NCBI RefSeq assembly: GCF_015326965.1
Contig: NZ_CP017659.1
Location: forward strand, 62,001-126,000
Direction: 5' to 3'
Origin: Paenibacillus sp. JZ16
GTDB lineage: Bacteria; Bacillota; Bacilli; Paenibacillales; Paenibacillaceae
Length of the DNA stretch: 64,000 nucleotides
The stretch's first letter is position 1. The number at the start of each line of letters is the position of its first letter. Below the pieces are notes generated by a model. It saw only the letters and a list, made by a program, of their open reading frames with translations. It searched no databases and had not been told where the DNA came from. Below are positions 51,974-60,133 of this stretch, in pieces. A program made the position numbers and the translations under genes.

Positions 51974-52741
51974 ATGACAACCATATTACAAGCAAAACAT
52001 GTAGAAAAAACATTCGGTAATCAAGGGAATCAATATACGGCATTGCACGATATCAATCTTGAAATTCAGGAAGGCGAGTTTGTCGGCATCATGGGACCAT
52101 CCGGGGCAGGCAAATCCACGCTGCTGAATATTTTCTCGACGATTGATGCACCGACGGCAGGCGATATTACCATTGCCGGACAGCATATCGTGTCGATGAA
52201 CGAGGAGCAGCTATCGGATTTTCGCCGGAATCAGCTCGGCTTTATATTTCAGGACTACAACCTACTGGACACACTCACGGTCAAAGAAAATATTTTGCTT
52301 CCACTGGCGTTGTCCAAGGTGCCTGCAGACGAGATTGAGAAACGGGTTAACGCGATTGCTGATACGTTCGGCATTCGCGATATCTTGAACAAATATCCTT
52401 ATCACATCTCAGGTGGTCAGAAGCAGCGTACCGCGGCCTCGCGCGCCATTGTGGCCAATCCAAGCCTCATATTGGCGGATGAACCGACAGGGGCGCTGGA
52501 TTCCAAGTCGGCAACCAGCCTGCTGCAAAGCTTAAAGAAACTAAATGAGATCGATCGTTCCACCATCATGATGGTCACTCACGATGCTTATGCTGCGAGC
52601 TACTGCAAACGTGTCATTTTTATAAAAGACGGACAGCTTTACCAGGAGCTTCATAGAGAAGACCAACTTCGCAAGGTGTTTTTTGAACAGATTCTGGAGG
52701 TACTGGCTGCACTTGGGGGTGAGCATGATGACACTGTTTAG
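51974..52741 (+). CDS. ABC transporter ATP-binding protein (BceA/YxdL-like)
   Basis: 255 residues. Walker A GPSGAGKST (41-49), Q-loop FIFQDYNLLDTLTVKENI, signature HISGGQKQR and Walker B LILADEPTGALD, all intact. The Q-loop region with DYNLLDTL is typical of ATPases of the peptide-antibiotic detoxification group. The gene follows the repeats described at 51878 and overlaps the permease gene. It drives the FtsX-like permease next door. Confidence 0.95.
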   Translation: MTTILQAKHVEKTFGNQGNQYTALHDINLEIQEGEFVGIMGPSGAGKSTLLNIFSTIDAPTAGDITIAGQHIVSMNEEQLSDFRRNQLGFIFQDYNLLDTLTVKENILLPLALSKVPADEIEKRVNAIADTFGIRDILNKYPYHISGGQKQRTAASRAIVANPSLILADEPTGALDSKSATSLLQSLKKLNEIDRSTIMMVTHDAYAASYCKRVIFIKDGQLYQELHREDQLRKVFFEQILEVLAALGGEHDDTV

Positions 52742-54659
52742 CATAGCCAGGAAAAATATCCGTAAAAATTTCACCAATTACTTTTTGTACTTTGCTTCGA
52801 TGATTTTTAGTATCGTCATTTACTTTACTTTTGTTTCATTAAAATATGATACTGCCATTCAGTCCGCAACGGAGGGATCGACAAAAATAAGTTCAGCCTT
52901 TAGCGGTGCCGCCGTCGTGCTGATCATCTTCGTGGCTATATTCATTTGGTATTCCAATTCCTTCTTTACCCGCAAGCGCAAGAAAGAAGTCGGATTGTAT
53001 TCATTGCTCGGTGTTCGGAAGAAACAAATCGGCCGGATGTTATTTTATGAAAACTTTCTGATGGGTGTGCTGGCTCTACTAGCCGGGATGGTTCTAGGCT
53101 CCGTGCTGACGAGATTCTTTGTATCCCTGTTAATGAAGGTTATGGGATATGATGCGGTGTCGAATTTCTCGATATCGCCTGCGGCCATCATCAATACCAC
53201 CATCGTATTTATGATTATTACGCTTATCACATCGCTGCAGGGTTACCGATTGATCTACCGGTTCAAATTGATTGAATTGTTTCATGCGGATCAGGAGGGA
53301 GAACGGAAACCGAAGGCCTCATGGCTCACCGCTATATTGTCTCTGGTGCTCATAGGCACCGGATATTGGCTTGCTCTGCAAAATCTGCTGGAATCCAAGG
53401 CTTGGGCGGCGATGGGATTCATGTTAACGCCGCTTGTCATCCTGATGACCGTGATTATCGGAACGTATCTGCTGTTCAGTACCCTGACCGTTACGTTGTT
53501 GAAATTGTCCAGAAACAACAAGAACAGATTCTGGAACGGGATGAACATGATTGGTGTCTCACAGCTTCTATATCGAATCAAAGGCAACGCGCGAACGCTC
53601 ACCATCATTGCCGTACTTAGCGCGACAACACTTACCGCTGTTGGGACGGCTTACAGCTTTTATTACAGCAATGCAAGCAGCGCCCAGCAAGCGAACCCGA
53701 ATAGCATGATGTGGATCTCCCATGACAGCAGCGTGACCAAACGCGCAGACGAGCGGATCGACTCAGCTGCGCATCATGAGCTGTTATATCATGTGTCCGT
53801 CCCTGTCCTTGAAGTGGATGCTGATGTCAGAGGGCTGAACGATGTTTTTTCGCATGATACCCAAACATACAGCATCATCTCCGAGCATGATTTTAACGAG
53901 CTGGCGAAGGTGCAGGGCCGCAAAGATACCCTTATTTTAAGCGGAGAAGAGGCCGTTGCCTTGGACCCGGCCTATTACGAAGGAATTTCACCGACGTATG
54001 TGGGTTCTACGGTCACGCTTAACCCGGACAAGCAGGAGCAGCAAATTACCTTTAAGGAATTGAAGAAATTCAGCGTGCTGAATATGGGGACCGTCTATTC
54101 TACAGTGGTCGTAAGCGACGAACTGTATACGCAATTGCAGAAACAGAACAACACGATTTTGCTGGAGGCTTATGGCATTTCGAATCAAGATAAAGCGAAG
54201 CAGTTAACGGAGGATCTAGAAGGCATCTTACCGGAAAGCGCCTCATTCGCCAGCTATTATCATAATTATGCGAGAGGTATGGAATCGTCAGGCCTGTTGA
54301 TTTTTATGGGAGGATTCCTGGGACTTGTGTTCCTTACGGCTACAGGCAGCATCATTTATTTCAAGCAATTGACAGAGGCCAATTCGGACAAAGCAAGATA
54401 TCAGATATTATACAAAATCGGGGTAAATCGGCGTGAGGTTAAAAAGAGCATTGCCCAGCAAGTGCTGTTCATCTTTGCTTTGCCGCTCGCTGCAGGCATT
54501 GCACACTGCGCTGTCGCACTATCTGCGTTGTCTAAGCTTCTGCATATGAATCTTGTGATTCCGGTCGTGATCTGTATGGCCGTTTATACCTGTGTTTATT
54601 TGATCTATTACGTTGTTACCGTTAGGTCCTACTATAAAATCGTAACCAAAACAAAATAA
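52725..54659 (+). CDS. FtsX-like ABC permease (BceB/YxdM-like)
   Basis: About 645 residues with ten predicted membrane helices and one large extracytoplasmic domain of about 200 residues between helices seven and eight (from about FYYSNASSAQQ to the YARGMESSG region). This is the hallmark of BceB-type permeases that sense and remove peptide antibiotics. The start is ATG 52725 or 52728, with GGGGGTGA just upstream; the longer frame from 52683 lies inside the ATPase gene. It overlaps that gene by 17 bp. Confidence 0.93.
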   Translation: MMTLFSIARKNIRKNFTNYFLYFASMIFSIVIYFTFVSLKYDTAIQSATEGSTKISSAFSGAAVVLIIFVAIFIWYSNSFFTRKRKKEVGLYSLLGVRKKQIGRMLFYENFLMGVLALLAGMVLGSVLTRFFVSLLMKVMGYDAVSNFSISPAAIINTTIVFMIITLITSLQGYRLIYRFKLIELFHADQEGERKPKASWLTAILSLVLIGTGYWLALQNLLESKAWAAMGFMLTPLVILMTVIIGTYLLFSTLTVTLLKLSRNNKNRFWNGMNMIGVSQLLYRIKGNARTLTIIAVLSATTLTAVGTAYSFYYSNASSAQQANPNSMMWISHDSSVTKRADERIDSAAHHELLYHVSVPVLEVDADVRGLNDVFSHDTQTYSIISEHDFNELAKVQGRKDTLILSGEEAVALDPAYYEGISPTYVGSTVTLNPDKQEQQITFKELKKFSVLNMGTVYSTVVVSDELYTQLQKQNNTILLEAYGISNQDKAKQLTEDLEGILPESASFASYYHNYARGMESSGLLIFMGGFLGLVFLTATGSIIYFKQLTEANSDKARYQILYKIGVNRREVKKSIAQQVLFIFALPLAAGIAHCAVALSALSKLLHMNLVIPVVICMAVYTCVYLIYYVVTVRSYYKIVTKTK

Positions 54660-54681
54660 CCAATCATAAAGGAGTACAGTC

Positions 54682-55047
54682 ATGAAAAAAACGTTGATCT
54701 TCGGCGGCATTCTTGTCGCCATCCTCATTGGATTTGTTGTATTCATTCAAAATGTAAACATCAATCGCCTCGGAACAGAATCATATTATGTGCAAATCCA
54801 AGATGGAAACCGAGTGGAAGACAAAGCGGATAACGGAGAGAAATACATCTACTACGAGTACAACCTGGAGGGGTTCGACAAAGAAGGGAGCGCGAAGACG
54901 TTAACCTTTAGGGCAAATAAAGAGCTGCGAAAGGAAGCGTACTTGCGTTTATATGTTAAAGAAAAGGGAGTCAGTTCCTATCAAGAGGTACAGGCAAACG
55001 AAATTCCGGAAAAAGCCAAGATGAAGCTTGAAACGTTAGAAAAATAA
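54682..55047 (+). CDS. YxeA-like (DUF1093) protein
   Basis: 121 residues: one N-terminal membrane helix or uncleaved signal (MKKTLIFGGILVAILIGFVV) and a small extracytoplasmic OB-like domain with ESYYVQIQDGNRVEDKADN and KYIYYEYNLEGFDKEG, the marks of the YxeA family. In Bacillus subtilis yxeA sits with the yxdJK-yxdLM antimicrobial-peptide system, so its place right after the permease supports that kind of role. The ribosome binding site is AAAGGAG. Confidence 0.9.
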   Translation: MKKTLIFGGILVAILIGFVVFIQNVNINRLGTESYYVQIQDGNRVEDKADNGEKYIYYEYNLEGFDKEGSAKTLTFRANKELRKEAYLRLYVKEKGVSSYQEVQANEIPEKAKMKLETLEK

Positions 55048-55073
55048 GGACGATATCAGAGGGAGAGAATAAC

Positions 55074-57278
55074 GTGACTCATCTAAAAGAAAAAACGACG
55101 AGCCTATCGAAGAAGGCTATCATTAGCTCACTTGTTTTGACATTGACTGCATGCCCGCTCATCAGCGCGGGTCATGCAGTGGCAAAAGCCGTTTCCCCGA
55201 CTACAATTTCACAAGTCTCTGCGAGCGTTGAAGCGCATGCGCCGATTCAATATCATATTCAGGCGAGACTGAACGAGAAGAACATGACGATGCAGGGAAG
55301 CAGCATGGTTACCTATCGTAACACGAGTCAGGATACGTTGAATCAGCTGGTATTCCATACCTTTGCCGATGCCAACCGTTCGAAATCGACGCAGACGTCC
55401 ATGTTTAAACGATCGAACGAAGAAATCAGCAAGAACCATCCGGAGAAGAAGCCCGAAGATTTTCTCGGAGGTATTGATATTCAAGGAGTGAACGCTAACA
55501 GCCAAGCTCTCGAGTTTCACAACAAAGATCAGGCTTTGATTATTCAATTGAAGGAGCCCTTACAACCGGGAGCAACAATAACGGTACATATGGACTTCTC
55601 TCTGAACATTCCGTATGGTTCGCAGCGCTTATCGTATTACCAGGATATTGTGAATGGCGCTCACTGGTTTCCGGTCATGTCGGTCTATGATGAAGAGAAG
55701 CATCAATGGAACACAACCCCTTACAGTCCAACGTTCGAAACCGATTATTATACTTCCGCAGACTATGAAGTAGAGTTCAACGTTCCCGACGATTATCAGG
55801 TGGCGATGCCAGGCACGATAACGACACGGAATGACGTGGAACCTGGCCGTAAGGTTGTTTCCGCTGTTTCCAACAATACAAGGGAATTCGTATTTTTTGC
55901 CAGTCCCAATTTCAAAGTGGACAGTGTTACCCGCGACGGCTTGACGATCGAATATTTTTATTTTGATAACGAACCCGGAAAGAAACAGGTTATTGATCGG
56001 TATATCGATCAGGCATTTAAAGCGATAGAATTTTTTGGTGATAAATACGGCGCTTATCCTTATCCGGAATTCCGAATCGTCGAGTCTTACGTGGAGGGCG
56101 TGGCTATCGAATATTCACGGGTCATTCAGATGGGACAGGTTGACAGCCAGGCCGATCCCGCGCAGGACACGGTATTCGTTCATGAAATTGCACATCAGTG
56201 GTTCCATGCTCTGATCGGGAACGATTCGGAGAACGAATCTTTCCTGGACGAAGGTTTTGCCGATTTTTCCAAGGTGTATTTTGCCGAGAAGCAGGGGGAA
56301 AAGCTGAACGGCTTTAGATCCATTCAATTTGACGATTCCCCGCTGGAACTTGCCATTGCGTCGAGCAATGACGAGGTGGGGGATATGGCTAGCCCGGTTT
56401 ATTACGATAAAGGTCGCCAAGCGATTTACCAATTGTACCGGTCTGTTGGCGAAGAAAAGTTCGATCAGTTTATGAGGGAATATTTCAAACGCTATGTTCA
56501 CAAAAATGCCACGATTGAGGGACTCCTCCAAACAATCGAAGACGTGCTGGGAGAAGAGGCCCGTAACGAAATGGCCACGGCTCTATACGAACCGGGCTTT
56601 GTACTTAAGCCTGAATACCAACTGTCAGAAGAAGAGAAAACAGCTTATATGCATGACCAGTTTCAATTGCTGTATCAAACATCCTTAAACCAAATTCCAG
56701 ACTTGCCCTACGAAACGATGAGCCGCATCATGGAGAAGGCTCTCCAGGGAGAGCCGTTATCGATCGTTCTGAGTGATCAAGTAAGCAGTCCAGCACGCAA
56801 GCAGCAAGAAGCCATGGTGAACCAGCTCACGATGCTCTTTGATATCAGCGGAGTGAAATATGACGTTATTCGGGACCGCCAGGTATTGAAAAAGAAATTA
56901 AAGAAAGAACTGGGGACAAGCAATCTGATCGTGATTGGCAACGGTAAATCGAATGGGGTGATCCAGGCGCTGAAATCCGGTATCATCGAGCGGGCCAACA
57001 AAATGGGCTTTGCCTGGAAGGATACCATGAATCAACCAGGTGCTTCCGGAGCGTATGCGATCAAGCATCCATTCAATCATAATCGCCTAATGCTGCACTA
57101 TTTCTGGAATGGAGATCATGTAACAGACGCAGCCTTGGAGACGTACATGGCAAAAATGCAGGAATCTCTAGGATTCACGAGCGCTTTTTATCACTACTAT
57201 GTGTTGGACAAGAATGGCAAGATGGTGTTAGATAAACTGGAGGGGAATCCGCTATCGAAGTTTTTTGCGGAGGAGTAA
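55074..57278 (+). CDS. Secreted or lipid-anchored M1 family metallopeptidase
   Basis: 734 residues from a GTG start (GGGAGAG upstream). The N-terminus is a signal sequence; LTAC (C27) could act as a lipobox, or cleavage may follow AVAKA. The zinc site HEIAH (H370, H374) and E393 in FLDEGFADF match the M1 spacing HExxH-x18-E. The substrate-binding GxMEN motif is replaced by GVAIEYS, like the EYP/EYS variants in bacterial M1 homologues. A C-terminal region of about 190 residues (from about 540) is not part of the usual catalytic core. It would trim peptides outside the membrane. Its place inside an antimicrobial-peptide ABC module is unusual. Confidence 0.9.
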   Translation: MTHLKEKTTSLSKKAIISSLVLTLTACPLISAGHAVAKAVSPTTISQVSASVEAHAPIQYHIQARLNEKNMTMQGSSMVTYRNTSQDTLNQLVFHTFADANRSKSTQTSMFKRSNEEISKNHPEKKPEDFLGGIDIQGVNANSQALEFHNKDQALIIQLKEPLQPGATITVHMDFSLNIPYGSQRLSYYQDIVNGAHWFPVMSVYDEEKHQWNTTPYSPTFETDYYTSADYEVEFNVPDDYQVAMPGTITTRNDVEPGRKVVSAVSNNTREFVFFASPNFKVDSVTRDGLTIEYFYFDNEPGKKQVIDRYIDQAFKAIEFFGDKYGAYPYPEFRIVESYVEGVAIEYSRVIQMGQVDSQADPAQDTVFVHEIAHQWFHALIGNDSENESFLDEGFADFSKVYFAEKQGEKLNGFRSIQFDDSPLELAIASSNDEVGDMASPVYYDKGRQAIYQLYRSVGEEKFDQFMREYFKRYVHKNATIEGLLQTIEDVLGEEARNEMATALYEPGFVLKPEYQLSEEEKTAYMHDQFQLLYQTSLNQIPDLPYETMSRIMEKALQGEPLSIVLSDQVSSPARKQQEAMVNQLTMLFDISGVKYDVIRDRQVLKKKLKKELGTSNLIVIGNGKSNGVIQALKSGIIERANKMGFAWKDTMNQPGASGAYAIKHPFNHNRLMLHYFWNGDHVTDAALETYMAKMQESLGFTSAFYHYYVLDKNGKMVLDKLEGNPLSKFFAEE

Positions 57279-57369
57279 GCTTGATGTTTGTCTCCTTCCC
57301 GAGCCATGCTCTGTTGAATAGCAGCCTGGCTGGTGGGAAAAATGTTGGTTATAGCAGGGGGTGAACGAA

Positions 57370-58077
57370 TTGGCATTTGATCAAAAGGTACTTGTCGTTG
57401 ATGATGAGACGGATATTGTCAGGCTTCTTCAAACCGTACTGATCAAGGAAGGCATCGATCAGGTGTATACTGCGGGATCAGCGGAAGCAGCATGGGTTGA
57501 ATTCCAGAAATGGCAGCCTGATCTTGTTATTCTGGATATCATGCTCCCGGACGGAGAAGGATACGAAGTATGCAAGAAAATTCGCAGCGTCTCCAATGTT
57601 CCGATATTCTTCTTATCGGCCAAGACGGAAGAAATTGATAAAATCCTGGGATTCGCCATCGGCGGCGACGATTACATTACCAAGCCATTTAGTCCGAAGG
57701 AAGTGGCTTACCGGATCAAAGCCCGGTTTCGGAGACCGGATGTTACGGAGCAAGTGGACAAACCGAATCGCGTGATAAAGAAAGGCCCCTTTGAATTAGA
57801 TGAAGAGAAGATAGAGCTGAAGAAGGACGGCAAAGTCATTCCACTAAAACCGAAAGAGCTGGGACTGCTCACGCTGCTGCTTAAGCATCCGGGCCAGATC
57901 ATTAGTAAGGAAAGTTTATATGATCAGGTCTGGGGTGAGGAATTCTTCGGTTTTGATAATACCGTGATGGTTCACATCCGGAGGCTGCGGGAGAAAATAG
58001 AAGAGGACCCTTCCAATCCCCGGTATCTGCTCACGGTAAAAGGCCTTGGGTATAAGCTTGTCGTAGAGGATGAATAA
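57370..58077 (+). CDS. OmpR/PhoB-family response regulator
   Basis: 235 residues from a TTG at 57370 with AGGGGGTG 6 nt upstream; the GTG at 57361 overlaps this site and is less likely. Receiver: acidic pocket VVDDE, phospho-acceptor D56 in VILDIMLPDG and the lysine in YITKPFSP; winged helix with LKPKELGLLTLLLKHPG and TVMVHIRRLREKI. It is the probable binder of the 11-bp repeats before the ABC genes. The kinase gene follows by 3 bp. Confidence 0.94.
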   Translation: MAFDQKVLVVDDETDIVRLLQTVLIKEGIDQVYTAGSAEAAWVEFQKWQPDLVILDIMLPDGEGYEVCKKIRSVSNVPIFFLSAKTEEIDKILGFAIGGDDYITKPFSPKEVAYRIKARFRRPDVTEQVDKPNRVIKKGPFELDEEKIELKKDGKVIPLKPKELGLLTLLLKHPGQIISKESLYDQVWGEEFFGFDNTVMVHIRRLREKIEEDPSNPRYLLTVKGLGYKLVVEDE

Positions 58078-58080
58078 GGG

Positions 58081-59511
58081 ATGAAGTGGAAGCTGACCGG
58101 CAGGTATTTGGTCTCCGTGGTTCTTATCGTTGTCATCGTTATTATTATGAATATTGTGGTGATTATCGGCTTATTCATTCTACAATCGGTGAATGAGGAT
58201 CTTCCAATCTTAAATAGGCAAACCTCAGCGGAATCGATATCCCGATCCTTCCAGGAACATATCGTAATAACGGAATCGGGTGCTTTGATAAGCGAGAAGG
58301 GCAAGGAGATTCTGGAGAAGAATCAAGCGTGGGTTCAAATTCTGGATGAGGATGGCGGGGAAATCTACCGCTATCTTGCTCCGGAGGAGGCCAAAACGAA
58401 GTACGCCCCCGTCGATATCGTGCAAATTTATAAGTATGTCGAGAAGGAAGTGCTGTCCACCGTTTTCGTTGGCGAAAAAAAGGGTTTCGAGCATCGTTAC
58501 AGTTACTTGGTTGGATTTACGACTCCATACCTGGAGCGGCAAGTGTTAACCTTCGATTCCCGGAACTTTGCTCAGATGTTTAAGGTCTTTAGTGTTTCCA
58601 TCATCATTATTGATGGATTGATTGCCTTATGCATCGCTTATATCTTCAGCAAGCGGCTGACCAAACCCATGTTTATCTTAATCGACAGCATTAAGCGTTT
58701 AGCTGGTCGTGATTATAACGTCTATCATCAACCTGAGGGGATTTATAAGGACGTGTTCGCCAATATCAATCTTTTGTCGCAAGAGCTGAAATCAAGCGAG
58801 AAGGAAAGAAAGAAATTGGATGCAATGAAGGAAGAGTGGATCGGAAATATCTCGCATGACATCAAAACGCCTCTTGCTTCGATTCAAGGCTATGCGGAGA
58901 TGATCAAGGACACGGAATATCAGTTCTCCATGGATGAAATACGGGATTACGCCGGGATCATCGAAGGAAAGTCCAAATATTTGCGAGACGTGATTGAGGA
59001 CTTGAATCTGTCGACCCGCTTGAGGAATAAAGAGCTGACGTTGAAGAAGAAAAATGTAAACATCGTAAGCCTGGTACGCAATGTCGTCATCGATACTCTC
59101 AATGACCCCAGGTATGCCAACCGGGACATTGATTTTAGCAGCAGTCATGAGGTTATTAAAATCGAGGTTGACGATATTCTGATACGCCGAGCGATCAGCA
59201 ATCTGATCTATAATGCAATTGTTCATAACCGTGAGGATATTTCGATCAAGGTCCAGGTTGAGAAGTATGATGAGCATATCCTGATCCGTATAGAGGACAA
59301 TGGAAAGGGCATTAAGCAGGAGGAGCTTGGAAGAATCTTCGATCGCTACTACCGTGGGACCAATACGGGAGAACTCCATAAGGGATCAGGTCTTGGCATG
59401 GCGATTACGCATGACATTGTGATTGCGCATGGAGGGAATATTCAAGTTCATAGCACGGTTGGCCAAGGCACGGTTCTTGAAATCAAACTGGAACGGAACA
59501 GCGCCCAATAG
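58081..59511 (+). CDS. Sensor histidine kinase
   Basis: 476 residues: membrane helix at about 11-33, extracytoplasmic sensor of about 130 residues, second helix near 175-195, HAMP-like linker, HisKA with NISHDIKTPLASIQGYAEMI (phospho-acceptor H259) and ATPase domain with NLIYNAIVHNRE and GSGLGMAITHDIVIAHGG. It pairs with the preceding regulator. Unlike the short intramembrane BceS-type kinases (about 330 residues) it has a real sensor domain, so signal detection here may not depend on the transporter. Confidence 0.95.
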   Translation: MKWKLTGRYLVSVVLIVVIVIIMNIVVIIGLFILQSVNEDLPILNRQTSAESISRSFQEHIVITESGALISEKGKEILEKNQAWVQILDEDGGEIYRYLAPEEAKTKYAPVDIVQIYKYVEKEVLSTVFVGEKKGFEHRYSYLVGFTTPYLERQVLTFDSRNFAQMFKVFSVSIIIIDGLIALCIAYIFSKRLTKPMFILIDSIKRLAGRDYNVYHQPEGIYKDVFANINLLSQELKSSEKERKKLDAMKEEWIGNISHDIKTPLASIQGYAEMIKDTEYQFSMDEIRDYAGIIEGKSKYLRDVIEDLNLSTRLRNKELTLKKKNVNIVSLVRNVVIDTLNDPRYANRDIDFSSSHEVIKIEVDDILIRRAISNLIYNAIVHNREDISIKVQVEKYDEHILIRIEDNGKGIKQEELGRIFDRYYRGTNTGELHKGSGLGMAITHDIVIAHGGNIQVHSTVGQGTVLEIKLERNSAQ

Positions 59512-59601
59512 GAGTGATGGTTTTCCGAGGATATTAGGGACCATGGGCAGGAGTAAAAATACGCAAAAGGGATACACTACCGCAAAAGGAGTGTATCGCT
59601 T

Positions 59602-59952
59602 ATGAAACTGCTTGTTAAGTTGTTGGTGCATGGAGTCTTGATTACGGCACTGCTGGTTGCACTTACCGATGCTTCGTTCACAGGCGCTGTCTTGACGGCA
59701 TTAGGCATTGGCATCGTCGCTTATTTGGTGGGGGATTTATATATTCTGCCCCGAACCAGCAATATGATGGCAACGATTGCGGATGCCGGCTTAGTATTTG
59801 TGATGCTGTGGGTCATCGGTGGAGTTGCAAACTGGACTATCGATTTCTCGGAGGTCCTGCTGATTGCAGTACTTGCAGGAAGCTTTGAGTATTTGTATCA
59901 TATGTGGCTCAGGGGCGAGCATTTGTTTGAAAAGAGACGGCGGGCCTCGTAA
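59602..59952 (+). CDS. DUF2512 (YndM-like) membrane protein
   Basis: 116 residues with four membrane helices in the order VHGVLITALLVALTD, AVLTALGIGIVAYLVGDLYI, IADAGLVFVMLWVIGGVAN and VLLIAVLAGSFEYLYHMW. Spacing and end (LFEKRRR) fit the DUF2512 family found in Bacilli, function unknown. AAAAGGAG precedes the ATG. It lies after the kinase but is separated by 90 bp and may have its own promoter. Confidence 0.8.
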   Translation: MKLLVKLLVHGVLITALLVALTDASFTGAVLTALGIGIVAYLVGDLYILPRTSNMMATIADAGLVFVMLWVIGGVANWTIDFSEVLLIAVLAGSFEYLYHMWLRGEHLFEKRRRAS

Positions 59953-59992
59953 CCACGGCAAAACCTCATATCGATAAATGTGCGTATACGAT

Positions 59993-60017
59993 AAAGCCTG
60001 AGATATCAGGCTTTTTT
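59993..60017 (+). terminator. Intrinsic terminator
   Basis: AAAGCCTGA, loop GATA, TCAGGCTTT with a run of T. Confidence 0.88.
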
Positions 60018-60080
60018 GTTTGCCTATATGTCTATTCTATGAGTCTACCGAGCATATCGTAAAGCGAGCCCGAAGAATAA

Positions 60081-60125
60081 AATAACCCCATTGCTCATTC
60101 GAGAGCGATGGGGTTATTTTTATTT
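60081..60125. terminator. Bidirectional terminator
   Basis: AATAACCCCATTGCTC (60081-60096) pairs with GAGCGATGGGGTTATT (60103-60118) with one imperfect pair. It stands just past the end of the minus-strand double-barrel gene, with T-runs on both strands. Confidence 0.85.
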
Positions 60126-60133
60126 TTTACCTC

